From Pseudomonas sp. PB101 (GTDB taxonomy: Bacteria > Pseudomonadota > Gammaproteobacteria > Pseudomonadales > Pseudomonadaceae): 64,000 bases of DNA. Shown piece after piece: positions 23,714 to 32,571 of the stretch (position 1 is the stretch's first letter; every line of letters begins with the position of its first letter). The position numbers and the translations under genes are program-made. The DNA is taken from the NCBI RefSeq assembly GCF_009764265.1, contig NZ_RWIR01000055.1, forward strand, positions 143,218 to 207,217, read 5' to 3'. The notes beneath the pieces were generated by a model. The model was not told the origin of the DNA. It made no database searches and saw nothing but the letters and a program-made list of their open reading frames with translations.

Positions 23714-24441
23714 TGCGGCTTGAGATGCGCGACAACATCGACAGGATCGCGAAAAGCATGCGAGGGCTCTGCCGCAACAAGGTGCCAACGGCTGCAGCCA
23801 AGGCGTTGACCTTTACCGCCGAACGGGTGCAAATCGCGGAGAAAGCCGAGATTGTCCGCGTGTTTGATCGTCCCACCCGCTGGACCTTGAACTCGATCTA
23901 TAAACGAAGTGCCGCAGCCACCCGGTTGTTCGCCCGCGTGTGGGTCAAGGATGAGGCCAGCTCCGGCGTTGCCGCCTCGAAGTACCTGCCTGTGCATATG
24001 GACGGCGGCAATCGTCCGCACAAGCGGTTCGAAAAGGCTTTGATTCATTACGGTCTCATGCCCGCCGACATGTACGCGGTGCCAGGTCGTCGGGCTCGAA
24101 TGGATGGCAACGGCAACATCAGCCGTGGTCAGATCGTGCAGATACTGTCAGCGCTTGGCGCTGCCGAGCGCGTATCAGGCTTCATGGCCAACCGCACGGC
24201 GCGTAGCAAGCGGCGCAATCGCAATGCCCCTGAGTACTTTGTTGGTCGCCCTGGCAGCGGCACCGGCCCGCTTGGCATCTGGCAGCGCGTCGGCAGCGGG
24301 GCTCGGCCCATCCTGATCTTCGTTAAGCGTCCGACCTACCGGCGCCGCTTTGACTTCTACGGTGTGGCCAATCGCGTGGCGGCTGCCGAGTTCGAACCGC
24401 TGTTTCGACGGGCATTGGCCCGCGAGATGGGCCGGGGGTGA
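23710..24441 (+). CDS. Minor tail protein Z-like / virion protein, tentative
   Basis: 243 residues from an ATG that overlaps the holin stop. The basic, helical start (RDNIDRIAKSMRGLCRNKVPTAAAKALTFTAERV) and later KYLPVHMDGGNRPHKRFEKAL resemble lambda gpZ-type tail-completion proteins. In lambda Z lies between FII and U; here it is placed before the terminase, so the gene has been moved or belongs to another family of head-tail proteins. The Arg-rich composition fits contact with DNA or virion assembly. Confidence 0.55.
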   Translation: MMRLEMRDNIDRIAKSMRGLCRNKVPTAAAKALTFTAERVQIAEKAEIVRVFDRPTRWTLNSIYKRSAAATRLFARVWVKDEASSGVAASKYLPVHMDGGNRPHKRFEKALIHYGLMPADMYAVPGRRARMDGNGNISRGQIVQILSALGAAERVSGFMANRTARSKRRNRNAPEYFVGRPGSGTGPLGIWQRVGSGARPILIFVKRPTYRRRFDFYGVANRVAAAEFEPLFRRALAREMGRG

Positions 24442-24509
24442 CGGCGGGCCTCGGTTTCGCCCGCTGTTGGGGTGGTTTGGGCATGGGGCAGGGCCATGTT
24501 GCCCTGATC

Positions 24510-24563
24510 AATGGGTCCTTCCGGACGATCACGAGAATGGGGTAATTCGAACCCCGACTTTTT
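24510..24563. other. Candidate cos/packaging region with hairpin
   Basis: The stretch between the Z-like and terminase genes has no frame. It contains GGGTCCTTCCGGACGATC and a hairpin GGGGT-AATTCGA-ACCCC (24539-24555) followed by six T. Lambda-type phages carry cos next to the small terminase gene. The hairpin also works as a rightward terminator. The cos call is positional inference only. Confidence 0.35.
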
Positions 24564-24620
24564 TGCAGATTCAACCTGACATAGGGGGTTCCGCTTCCCT
24601 GTCAGCAACAGGACCAGACC

Positions 24621-25115
24621 ATGCCAACCCAACGTGAAATCGCCGAACACCTGGACATGAGTGAGCGCAATGCCCGCGACGTGCTCAAGGGGTTGAGCCT
24701 GGACGGGCAGACGGCGCCCCTCGACGAGATCCGCACGGCTTACATCCGCGACCTGCGGGGAAAAGCTGCGGGGCGCGGAGGCAGCCAGCTTGAACAGCTC
24801 AACAGAGCGCGGATCGATGACTTGCAGCAGAAGGCGGCAAACGGCCGGCTGGCGTATCACGAAAAGCTGCGCTCATTGATCTCCGCCGGTGAGGCTGAGC
24901 GGGTGCTGTCCGACTGGGCCAGCTTCGCAAACCGGGAATACCTGGGCGGCCTTGAACGAATCCTTCAGGAAATCGAAAACGTGCAGAAACTCACGATTGA
25001 TCGAACAGTGGTGGCCAAAGTTGCTGGACCTACAACCGAGCGAATTGCAGGCTACGCGCGAAAACTTGGCGCGGAGCTTGTTGGCAGCAGCGGGGAAGTT
25101 CAACCCGCCGCGTGA
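24621..25115 (+). CDS. Terminase small subunit (Nu1/DUF1441-like)
   Basis: 164 residues. The N-terminal helix-turn-helix (TQREIAEHLDMSERNARDVLKGLSLD) resembles lambda gpNu1 and binds the packaging site. The rest is helical, with YIRDLRGKAAGR and AGEAERVLSDWASFANREYLGGLERILQEI. It overlaps the start of the large subunit in another frame. Together they would form the holoenzyme that recognises and cuts concatemeric DNA. Confidence 0.9.
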   Translation: MPTQREIAEHLDMSERNARDVLKGLSLDGQTAPLDEIRTAYIRDLRGKAAGRGGSQLEQLNRARIDDLQQKAANGRLAYHEKLRSLISAGEAERVLSDWASFANREYLGGLERILQEIENVQKLTIDRTVVAKVAGPTTERIAGYARKLGAELVGSSGEVQPAA

Positions 25116-27159
25116 CATTCCGACCGCGCATTACCTGAGCACCGAGTTTTACCTGCCCTCAGAGAGCGGCGTGTTGCACGGGCTCTACGACTTCCAGTAC
25201 ACGCCTTACTTTCTCGGCGTTGCCGCTGCCCTGGATGATCCGCGGGTCAGCGAAGTGGACCTGATGAAAGCGGCGCAGATCGGCTGGACCTGGTTCCTGA
25301 TCGGCTACCTGTTCAAGTTCATTCACAACCTGCCGCGTCCGATCATGATCCTGTTTGCCAAGGAGAAGGACGGCAAGAACTTCCACGACGAAAAGCTCAA
25401 GTTCGGTGTCACGGCGAACACGGAAGTGGCGAAGCTGATGCCGGTTGACGTCAGCCGCACCTCCGGCAACCGCTGGGACCATAAGACCTTTCCGGGCGGG
25501 TTTCTCAAGCTGGTGGCGTCCAACTCGCCCGGCAACGTTAAATCCACTTCCTCTGTCGGCCTGTCGGTGGTCGAGGAACCAGACGACACCAGCGACGACG
25601 TAAAGGGGCAGGGTGATGCGATCGCTCTGCTCGAAGAGCGTGGCAAGCGTTATCCCGGCTCGAAAATGTTGGTGGGCGGTACACCCGCGATCAAGGGCGC
25701 GAGCAAGACCGAGGCGCGACTGGCCCAGACCGATTGCCGGGTGTTGCCGATTATCTGCCACACCTGCGGCCAGGCTCATGTGCTGGACTTCGCGCACATC
25801 AAGTGGCTGGACATCGAAGAGGAAGCGCAGCCCCATGAAATCTACGGGCGTGCGGATCCGGCAACAGCCGGCTACGCCTGCCCGCACTGCGGCGAGATCT
25901 GGGACGACTACCAGCGCAAGGAGAACATCCGCAACACGGTGTTTAACGCCATTGATGCCGGTGATCCGAACTGCGGCTGGGTGCCGACAAAACCCTTTGC
26001 CGGGCGTGCCGGGTTCATTGAGCTGAACGAGCTCTACGCCTGCCTGCCGGGTACCAGCTTGGCCGATATCGTGCGCGAGAAACTCAACGCCGAGCACCAG
26101 GCGTCGATGGGCAACCTGTCGCTGCTGATCAAGTTCGTCAACCAGAAACAGGGCCGGGCTTACGAGTACAAATCCGACCTGCCCGAGGCGGACAAGCTGG
26201 CAGAGCGGGCGGAAGACTACCCCGAACTGTTCGTGCCCATGGGGGGGCTGGTGGTCACTGCCGGCGTGGACGTCCAGCATGACCGCCTCGCGGTAGTCAT
26301 GCGGGCTTGGGGCCGGGGTGAGGAATCCTGGCTGCTCTACTGGGGCGAGATCTACGGCGAGGTGGTGTTGCCCGATCAGGGCGTGTGGCTGGACCTGGAG
26401 AAACTGCTGTTTGCTCCCATCACCCACGCCGGCGGTGCCAAGTTGAAGGTGCTCGCGGTGTCACTCGACACCTCGGACGGTACCGTCACCCAGGACGCGG
26501 CCTATGCGTTTTGCCGTAAGCATCAACAACGCGGCGTTATGGCGATCAAGGGCGCCAGCGAGCGAGGCAACAGCCGGGATGATGAACGAAAAGAAATCTT
26601 CAGCGCGCCGCGGCAGGGGGTGGACACCGACAAAGAGCAGAAGGCGTCGAAGTACGGCCTGCGCCCATACATCGTCGGCACCTCGCGAGCCAAGGATCTC
26701 TGGATTGAGGGGCGTTTGCCGTTGGCTGGAGACGGACCGGGCCGGATGCACTTCTACAAGACGGTGCGGCCTGACTACTGGCGGCAGATCACGGCGGAAG
26801 TGAAAGCTCCCAGCCGCCGGCATCACTATCGCAAGGTGTGGCAGAAAAAGGCCGGTGAGCCGAACGAGGCCACCGACTGTGAAACCTACGCCCTGCATGC
26901 GGCCCGGTCGCTGAAAACTCACCTGCTGCAAGAGCACGACTGGGCGGCGCTTGATGCCCAGATTCGGCAGGGGGCGCTTTTCTTCGATGCACCTCCGGCG
27001 AGTGAGCCGGCTCACGATCCAGATCCTGGGCCTGCTGCAGCTGCTGAGCCACCGGCGCCGGCCGCACCTGTTGAACCACCTGAACTCCCGCCAACTGGCG
27101 GGAGAGTTATTTCTGGGCGCCGCAGTGCAATGCGTGTGCTCTCCCAACGCAGGAACTAA
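25021..27159 (+). CDS. Terminase large subunit (GpA family)
   Basis: About 712 residues; the frame is open to 24889, but the first part is only a shadow of the small subunit. No ATG fits the homologous start, so a TTG near 25021 (others at 25045 and 25066) is likely. GpA features are DFQYTPYFLGV, VDLMKAAQIGWTW (Walker-like), ILFAKEKDGKNFHDEKL, a zinc-binding region (CHTCGQ and CPHCGEIW), and nuclease-domain segments GVDVQHDRLAVV and LDTSDGTV. It packages DNA into proheads using ATP and cuts cos. The C-terminus is a Pro/Ala-rich tail. Confidence 0.93.
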   Translation: MLDLQPSELQATRENLARSLLAAAGKFNPPRDIPTAHYLSTEFYLPSESGVLHGLYDFQYTPYFLGVAAALDDPRVSEVDLMKAAQIGWTWFLIGYLFKFIHNLPRPIMILFAKEKDGKNFHDEKLKFGVTANTEVAKLMPVDVSRTSGNRWDHKTFPGGFLKLVASNSPGNVKSTSSVGLSVVEEPDDTSDDVKGQGDAIALLEERGKRYPGSKMLVGGTPAIKGASKTEARLAQTDCRVLPIICHTCGQAHVLDFAHIKWLDIEEEAQPHEIYGRADPATAGYACPHCGEIWDDYQRKENIRNTVFNAIDAGDPNCGWVPTKPFAGRAGFIELNELYACLPGTSLADIVREKLNAEHQASMGNLSLLIKFVNQKQGRAYEYKSDLPEADKLAERAEDYPELFVPMGGLVVTAGVDVQHDRLAVVMRAWGRGEESWLLYWGEIYGEVVLPDQGVWLDLEKLLFAPITHAGGAKLKVLAVSLDTSDGTVTQDAAYAFCRKHQQRGVMAIKGASERGNSRDDERKEIFSAPRQGVDTDKEQKASKYGLRPYIVGTSRAKDLWIEGRLPLAGDGPGRMHFYKTVRPDYWRQITAEVKAPSRRHHYRKVWQKKAGEPNEATDCETYALHAARSLKTHLLQEHDWAALDAQIRQGALFFDAPPASEPAHDPDPGPAAAAEPPAPAAPVEPPELPPTGGRVISGRRSAMRVLSQRRN

Positions 27160-27162
27160 CCC

Positions 27163-27384
27163 ATGGCCATCACACTGGAACAGGCGCAGAGCCAGCTTCA
27201 AGCGTGGCTCGACGCAAGCATCAAGGTCAGTCAGAAACAGAGCTATCGCATCGGCACCCGGCAGCTGGAATATGCCGATGCCGCTGAAATCACGCGGATG
27301 ATCGACTACTGGCAAGGCCAGGTTGATCGACTGGCCAGCGGACGGCCTCGGGGTATAACGCTGCGTGGGATCACGCCGTTATGA
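27163..27384 (+). CDS. Small head-tail joining protein (gpW/DUF6148-like)
   Basis: 73 residues: ITLEQAQSQLQAWLDASIKV, then SYRIGTRQLEYADAAEITRMIDYWQGQVDRL. The pattern of two helices around a RQLEYADAAEI turn is that of gpW-like and DUF6148 proteins found between terminase and portal genes. In lambda gpW connects head and tail. It overlaps the portal start by 4 bases. Confidence 0.85.
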   Translation: MAITLEQAQSQLQAWLDASIKVSQKQSYRIGTRQLEYADAAEITRMIDYWQGQVDRLASGRPRGITLRGITPL

Positions 27385-28991
27385 GCCGCGCACCGAAAGC
27401 CCCTGAACCGACGCTGCTGGACAAGGCCATCAGTTGGATCAGTCCAGAGCGCGGTGCCAAGCGGATGCATGCACGGATGACGATGACCGCCTTGGGCGGT
27501 TACACCGGAGCCTCCAAAGCCAAGCGCTCGTTGAGTGCCTGGAATCCTACGGCGGGCAGTGCCGCGGCGGACCTGTTGCCGGACTTGCCCACGCTGCGCG
27601 AGCGCTGTCGCGATTTGGAGCGCAACAACCCCATCGGCGGTGGCGCGATCAACACGGTGACGACGAAAACGGTCGGTACTGGCCTGGCCCTCAAGTCGGT
27701 GGTCAATCGCCAGATCCTGGGGTGGGATGAAGAGCAGGCCCGCAACTGGCAGCGTAATACTGAATCGCTGTTCAAGTCTTGGGCCGAAACCAACTGCTGC
27801 GACATTACCCGAGAGCAGAACTTTTACGGCCTGCAGGAACTGGCCTGGCGCTCGGTGCTGAGCAGCGGGGATGTGTTCCCACTGCTGACGCACAAGGTCC
27901 AACCCGGCCATCACTACTCAGCGTGCATTCAGCTGATCGAGGGCGATCGGGTCTGCAACCCGGACGGCAAGGCCGACACGGAGACACTCACCGCCGGTAT
28001 CGAACGTGATGCGGACGGGGCGCCGGTCAAGGCGCACATCCTGCGCAGTCATCCAGGTGCGCTGGGTGTGAAAGAGCGGAAATGGGATGAGCGTCCGTTC
28101 TTCAACGAGCGGGGCGGCCGGGTACTGCTGCACCTGTACCGGCGCCGTCGTGTGGGTCAGCCCCGCGGGGTGCCTTACCTGGCGCCGGTGATCGAGAAGC
28201 TCAAACAGCTCGACCGCTACACCGACGCCGAGCTGGAAGCGGCGGTGGTGTCGGCGTTCTTCGCGGTGTTCATCAAGCCAGGCAATGGTGGCCAGCTCAG
28301 CCCTTTGGCCTCAGCTGCGACGGGCAATACGCCGGTGGGCGGTGATGCTCCGGCAGGGCGCGCTTCTGGCGGCTGGGACGGTTCGCTCAGCGGTGGCATC
28401 GTGGCCGAGCTGGACGACGGCGCCTCCATCGATACCGCCTCACCGGGGAGGCCGAACATGGCCTTTGATCCTTTCGTGCTGGCCATGCTGCGCCAGATCG
28501 GTATGGCCTTGGAGCTGCCGTATGAGGTGCTGATCAAGCACTTCACTGCCAGCTATACGGCGGCCCGGGCTGCCGTGATGGAGGCCTGGCAGTTTGTGCG
28601 CGGGTGCCGAGATTTTTTGGGGCACAACTTCTGCCAGCCGGTGTACGAGCATTGGTTGGAAGAAGCCGTTGCGCAGGGCGATGTCGAAGCACCGGGCTTT
28701 TTTGACCATCCGTTATTGCGATATGCCTATTGCGGGTCGCTGTGGGTCGGGGATGGCCCGGGCACGGTGGACCCGCTGAAAGACGTCAACGCCGCGGAGA
28801 AACGCATTGATATCGGCATAAGCACGCTGGCGAAGGAATCGATGCTCTATGACGGCAGCGACTGGGAAGAAAACCACGAACAGCGGGCGCTGGAGGTAAA
28901 GCGCCGCCTTGACGATGGTCTTTCTGCCACGCCTACAGCACGCCCGGAAAATGAGCCTGCCGTAAACCCCGACCTTCCTGAACGGACATAA
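27381..28991 (+). CDS. Portal protein (lambda gpB family)
   Basis: 536 residues. Family features include LRERCRDLERNNPIGGGAINT, VGTGLALKS, ELAWRSVLSSGDVFPLL, VPYLAPVIEKLKQLDRYTDAELEAA and a long C-terminal arm (YTAARAAVMEAWQFV). The portal forms the dodecameric ring at one head vertex through which DNA passes. It follows terminase and precedes the head protease as in lambda. Confidence 0.95.
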   Translation: MSRAPKAPEPTLLDKAISWISPERGAKRMHARMTMTALGGYTGASKAKRSLSAWNPTAGSAAADLLPDLPTLRERCRDLERNNPIGGGAINTVTTKTVGTGLALKSVVNRQILGWDEEQARNWQRNTESLFKSWAETNCCDITREQNFYGLQELAWRSVLSSGDVFPLLTHKVQPGHHYSACIQLIEGDRVCNPDGKADTETLTAGIERDADGAPVKAHILRSHPGALGVKERKWDERPFFNERGGRVLLHLYRRRRVGQPRGVPYLAPVIEKLKQLDRYTDAELEAAVVSAFFAVFIKPGNGGQLSPLASAATGNTPVGGDAPAGRASGGWDGSLSGGIVAELDDGASIDTASPGRPNMAFDPFVLAMLRQIGMALELPYEVLIKHFTASYTAARAAVMEAWQFVRGCRDFLGHNFCQPVYEHWLEEAVAQGDVEAPGFFDHPLLRYAYCGSLWVGDGPGTVDPLKDVNAAEKRIDIGISTLAKESMLYDGSDWEENHEQRALEVKRRLDDGLSATPTARPENEPAVNPDLPERT

Positions 28992-28993
28992 CT

Positions 28994-30346
28994 ATGAGCG
29001 ACAACCCAACCGATGCACCTCCGGTGCACCGGGTGACGGCGTTCGACCTGGTGTCACGCGAGCCCTGGGCCATCACCCCGGACATGCTGCAGACCATCAC
29101 CGCCATCGCCCGCCGCGAAAATGAAGGGCCAGAAGCCTTGGAGGCTCGGCAAGGCAAGCCCTTGCAGAACACTCGAACGGTGACACAGCGCGGCAACGTG
29201 GCGTTGTTGCCTGTCACCGGCCCGGTGTTCCGCTACGCCAACCTCTTTACGGCGCTGTCCGGTGCGACCTCGCTGGACGTGCTGGCCAAGGAGTTCACCA
29301 CGGCCGTGGACGACCCGCGAACCGACACCATCATCCTGGTGATGGACACGCCCGGCGGCATTGCCAGCGGCATCGCGGAGTTCGGCCAAATGATCCGCGC
29401 CTCGCCCAAGCGGGTGGTGGCCTACGTATCCGGCAACGCAGCCAGCGCCGGTTACTGGATGGCCGCGGCGGCCCATGAAATCGTCATGAGCCGCACCGGC
29501 GCGGTCGGTTCCATTGGCACTGTGTTGACGGTGCAGAAAAATGGCGATGACGGCAGTTTCGAGATCGTCAGCAGCCAGAGCCCCAAAAAACGCCCGGACT
29601 TCGGCACCGAGTCCGGCCGTGCGCAGGCCCAGGCCCATGTCGATCGATTGACCGACATCTTTGTCGAGGACGTCGCCAATTATCGCGGCCTCAGTGTTGA
29701 AACCGTGCTGGCCGACTTCGGCCAGGGCGACATGCGGATTGGTTCTGATGCCGTTGAACTGGGCATGGCTGACCGTGAATCCACCCTTGAAAACCTTATC
29801 GCCGAATTCAACGGCAGCACTTCTGGAGATCGATCCATGTCCACGCAAAACAGCAGCACCGCACCAACCACAACGACTGAAAAGCCAGCCATCACCCGCG
29901 AGTACCTGGCTGCGAACCATGCCGAGTTGCTGGCCAGCCTGGAACATGACGCACACGCAGCCGGTGCCCGTGCTGAGTGTGACCGCATCAAGGCTGTCGA
30001 GGCGGCTGGATTGCCGGGCCATGAAGAACTGATTGCCAGCCTCAAGTTTGATGGCAAAACCAGCGGTGCCGAAGCTGCCACGCAGGTGATCGGTGCCGAG
30101 AAATCGAAGCGCGCAAACGCACTGGCCGATATCCGCGGCAGTGCTGCCGAGCCCGTACCGGGTGTCGCTACACCGCCAGCGGCTCCAGCGGCTACCAAGG
30201 AAGATCCGGACGCTCCGCTGGAAGAACGTGCCAAAGCAACCTGGGACAGCGACAAGGAATTGCGCGCTGAATTCGGAACCTTCGAGGCCTACCACGGTTA
30301 TCGCCGGGCTTCCGAAAAAGGCCTGGTCAAGGTTCTGAAAAAGTAA
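28994..30346 (+). CDS. Head maturation protease (S49/ClpP-type, lambda gpC-like)
   Basis: 450 residues. The protease domain (about 40-260) has VMDTPGGIASGI, SGNAASAGYWMAAAA with the catalytic Ser, and SRTGAVGSIGTVL; the lysine-type dyad of SppA-like S49 enzymes is probable. The C-terminal 170 residues are Ala-rich and helical and resemble the lambda scaffold. An internal in-frame start at 29837 would give that part alone. The protease would remove scaffold during capsid maturation. Confidence 0.92.
   Translation: MSDNPTDAPPVHRVTAFDLVSREPWAITPDMLQTITAIARRENEGPEALEARQGKPLQNTRTVTQRGNVALLPVTGPVFRYANLFTALSGATSLDVLAKEFTTAVDDPRTDTIILVMDTPGGIASGIAEFGQMIRASPKRVVAYVSGNAASAGYWMAAAAHEIVMSRTGAVGSIGTVLTVQKNGDDGSFEIVSSQSPKKRPDFGTESGRAQAQAHVDRLTDIFVEDVANYRGLSVETVLADFGQGDMRIGSDAVELGMADRESTLENLIAEFNGSTSGDRSMSTQNSSTAPTTTTEKPAITREYLAANHAELLASLEHDAHAAGARAECDRIKAVEAAGLPGHEELIASLKFDGKTSGAEAATQVIGAEKSKRANALADIRGSAAEPVPGVATPPAAPAATKEDPDAPLEERAKATWDSDKELRAEFGTFEAYHGYRRASEKGLVKVLKK
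29837..30346 (+). CDS. Internal start: scaffold protein (lambda Nu3-like)
   Basis: An ATG at 29837 lies in frame within the protease gene, eight bases after TCTGGAG, and is followed by a low-complexity Ser/Thr start (STQNSSTAPTTTTEKP) and a helical Ala/Glu-rich body of about 170 residues. This reproduces the nested C/Nu3 arrangement of lambda, in which the 3' third of gpC is also made separately as scaffold. The internal start is supported by the ribosome site but not proven. Confidence 0.7.
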   Translation: MSTQNSSTAPTTTTEKPAITREYLAANHAELLASLEHDAHAAGARAECDRIKAVEAAGLPGHEELIASLKFDGKTSGAEAATQVIGAEKSKRANALADIRGSAAEPVPGVATPPAAPAATKEDPDAPLEERAKATWDSDKELRAEFGTFEAYHGYRRASEKGLVKVLKK

Positions 30347-30386
30347 GTACCTGGTAATCCTCTAACCCCTGGCCCTGGAGAATCCT

Positions 30387-30803
30387 ATGCCACTTACCCT
30401 CGACACCCCACGCGCTTACGAGACGGCGGATATCAACGAATTGCCCGTTGCCGGCGCCGCTCAGATCTTCGAAGGCTCGGCGATCGGCATTGTTGCCGCC
30501 AGCGGCCTGGCTCGACCGCTCGCCGCCGGTGATCTGTTTGCCGGCTTTGCTGATCGTGGCGCTGACAACCGCATCGGCGGCGCCGGTGCGATCCGCGTCC
30601 GCGCGCGTGAGCACGGCAAGGTTCAGTTGGCTGTCGCTGCATTGGCGATCACGGACATCGGCAAGGCTGTCTACGCCAGTGACAGCGGTACCTTTGTGCT
30701 GACTGCCGCCGGCAATAGCCGCGTCGGCCATGTGCACCGCTTCGTCAGTGGCGGCGTTGGCATCGTCAAGTTCGCTGCACAGGCCATTCCGGTCGCTCCG
30801 TAA
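30387..30803 (+). CDS. Head decoration protein
   Basis: 138 residues of beta-rich sequence without membrane segments: SAIGIVAASGLARPLAAGDL, FAGFADRGADNRIGG, VQLAVAALAITDIGKAVYAS, and VGHVHRFVSGGVGIVKF. This is the pattern of phage capsid decoration or cement proteins, which stabilise the expanded shell as lambda gpD does. It lies between protease and capsid genes with its own ribosome site (CTGGAGAATCCT). Confidence 0.82.
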   Translation: MPLTLDTPRAYETADINELPVAGAAQIFEGSAIGIVAASGLARPLAAGDLFAGFADRGADNRIGGAGAIRVRAREHGKVQLAVAALAITDIGKAVYASDSGTFVLTAAGNSRVGHVHRFVSGGVGIVKFAAQAIPVAP

Positions 30804-30856
30804 CACCCCGCGCAACTCCATTTTTTCCAATTCATCCTTCCTCGGGAGAATCACCC

Positions 30857-31801
30857 ATGGGTGCTGAAGTACTGTCCAGTCGTGCCGTGATCGGTACGTT
30901 TTACGAGCTGCTCGAACAAAATGTTGGCAATACCTGGATCGATGCAGTCTCCAACCTGTTCGACTCTGACCAGGCCAAAGAAACCTATCCCTGGATCGGC
31001 ATGGTGCCAACCCTGCGCGAATGGATCGGCGGGCGTCATGCCAAGGGTTTCAACAGTGCTGAGCTCGAAATCGAGAACCTGCACTTTGAAGCGACGATCG
31101 AAGTCCTGGTCAAGGAGCTGCGCCGCGACAAAACCGGTCAGCTGCGCATTCGCCTGGGCGAGCTGGCCGACCGTACCAACGCGCACTGGGCTCGCTTGTT
31201 GTCGGTGCTGCTACTCAATGGCGAGAGCCAGGTCTGCTACGACGGGCAGTACTACTTCGACACCGACCACCAGGAAGGCCAAAGCGGTGTCCAGTCCAAC
31301 AAGATCACCACGACCATTGCCAGCTTGCCGGCCAAGGTGCACGGCACACCGACTGCCCCAAGCGTCGAAGAATTCCAGCAGGCCGTAGCCAAGTCGGTCA
31401 CCCAGTTGACCAGCCTGAAAGACGATCAGGGCGAGCCGATCAACGAACTGGCTCGCGAGTTTTTGGTGATGGTGCCATTCAACCTGCTGAGCGTTGCCCA
31501 GGCAGCATTGAGCGTGCCCCGTGGTACCAGCATCAGCGAAATCGTTATGCCAGATAACGTCGTGGTTCGTGTGGTGGGCAACGTCCGCCTCAACACCTGG
31601 ACCGACAAGTTCGTCACCCTGCGTACTGACGGTCGCCTGAAAGCGTTCATTCGTCAGCAGGAAACCGATGTGGTGATGAAGGCCAAGGCTGAAGGCTCGG
31701 AGTACGAGTTCGACAACGATGCCCACCAATACGGTGTCGACACCTGGCGCAACGTGGGCTTCGGTCGCTGGCAGTACGCCGTCCTGAACCAACTGGTGTA
31801 A
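30857..31801 (+). CDS. Major capsid protein (Mu gpT-like)
   Basis: 314 residues. Features of the Mu gpT-like group are VSNLFDSDQAKETYPWIGMVP, LREWIGGRHAKGFN, the E-loop-like IENLHFEATIEVLVKELRRD, and YYFDTDHQEGQSG. An HK97 fold is expected. The neighbours are lambda-like, so the head module is a mosaic. A strong ribosome site (CCTCGGGAGAAT) precedes the gene, as expected for a highly made protein. Confidence 0.88.
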   Translation: MGAEVLSSRAVIGTFYELLEQNVGNTWIDAVSNLFDSDQAKETYPWIGMVPTLREWIGGRHAKGFNSAELEIENLHFEATIEVLVKELRRDKTGQLRIRLGELADRTNAHWARLLSVLLLNGESQVCYDGQYYFDTDHQEGQSGVQSNKITTTIASLPAKVHGTPTAPSVEEFQQAVAKSVTQLTSLKDDQGEPINELAREFLVMVPFNLLSVAQAALSVPRGTSISEIVMPDNVVVRVVGNVRLNTWTDKFVTLRTDGRLKAFIRQQETDVVMKAKAEGSEYEFDNDAHQYGVDTWRNVGFGRWQYAVLNQLV

Positions 31802-31835
31802 GCCCGCGGGCCTACACGTCATCGAGGACATTGAT

Positions 31836-32084
31836 ATGCCGAAGTATCACGTTGATCAACCCATCACGCTGTACAGCGGTGAGTTGATCTTGACCGCTGC
31901 CCAGGCTGCTGCACGTGCGCACAGCCTGGAGGCGATCGCGGGCAAGAAGGGGCGCTACATCATTCTGGATGCCGTTCAGTTCAAAGCGGGGGAGGAGATC
32001 GTTATCCCTGGCGAACCGGACAAGGCGCTGGCGCAGCGCGTGAGTAAGGTCGAGAAAGCAGCCGGGGGCAGTGATGGGGAATAA
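31836..32084 (+). CDS. Unknown head-region protein
   Basis: 82 residues, soluble and basic in the middle (AHSLEAIAGKKGRYIILDAVQFKAG), ending in a short helical tail (KALAQRVSKVEKAAGG). Family not recognised. By position between capsid and head-tail connector genes it may be a structural accessory. The next gene starts inside its last codons. Confidence 0.7.
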   Translation: MPKYHVDQPITLYSGELILTAAQAAARAHSLEAIAGKKGRYIILDAVQFKAGEEIVIPGEPDKALAQRVSKVEKAAGGSDGE

Positions 32085-32286
32085 GTCCTACATAGTCGTG
32101 TCCGGGACCTTTCGCGGCCCGGGCGACAAGGTCACCGCACTCGGTGGCCAGATCGAATTGCCGGACGACGTTGCCGAACGCTTTCGCCACCAGCTGGTGG
32201 CGGTGAAGACGGGAGCCGTCGCCCAGCCAGCTCAGGAAAGCGCCCCTCGCAAAAACGCCCAAGCCAAGGAAGGCGGCAGTGCTTAA
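32074..32286 (+). CDS. Unknown small head-tail region protein
   Basis: 70 residues from the ATG at 32074; a GTG at 32071 is an alternative. Beta-rich start (KSYIVVSGTFRGPGDKVTALGGQIELPDDVAERFRHQL) and a disordered tail rich in Ala, Gln and Lys. No family recognised. It overlaps both neighbours by a few bases. Confidence 0.65.
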   Translation: MGNKSYIVVSGTFRGPGDKVTALGGQIELPDDVAERFRHQLVAVKTGAVAQPAQESAPRKNAQAKEGGSA

Positions 32287-32566
32287 CGAGGATCTCGCGG
32301 GCTTCCTGGAAGATTTCGACGTGGGAGGGGAGATCGATGGTCAACCCTTTCTGGCGGCCCGAGATATGCCCGACGAGATCGTTGGAATGGGTGGGTTGAA
32401 CAGTCAATCCACCGGCTACGAGATCCTGATTATCACTGCCGAGGCCGAACGCCTTGGCATCGACAATCCGAAGTTGATCACCGTCGGTGGCGCCACCTTC
32501 AGGGTGCGCGATCGCCGCATGATCGATGACGGCGCGTTCAGTCTGGCCTCTCTCACCAAGGTTTAA
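32279..32566 (+). CDS. Head-tail connector (lambda gpFII-like)
   Basis: 95 residues from a GTG at 32279 that overlaps the previous stop. The sequence LAGFLEDFDVGGEIDGQPFLAARDM and VGGATFRVRDRRMIDDGAF resembles the small beta-barrel FII-type head-tail attachment proteins. In lambda gpFII sits between the connector and the tail. Position before the tail-terminator gene agrees. Confidence 0.72.
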   Translation: MLNEDLAGFLEDFDVGGEIDGQPFLAARDMPDEIVGMGGLNSQSTGYEILIITAEAERLGIDNPKLITVGGATFRVRDRRMIDDGAFSLASLTKV

Positions 32567-32571
32567 ATCCC

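Noticed and set aside
24539..24555. T-arm-like GGGTTCGAATTACCC considered as a tRNA remnant
   Set aside because: No acceptor or anticodon arms in the surrounding bases and the loop does not pair as a T-arm should; better seen as a hairpin.
25159..26427. 422-codon minus-strand frame opposite the terminase
   Set aside because: Shadow of the GpA frame; no ribosome site and no domain pattern.
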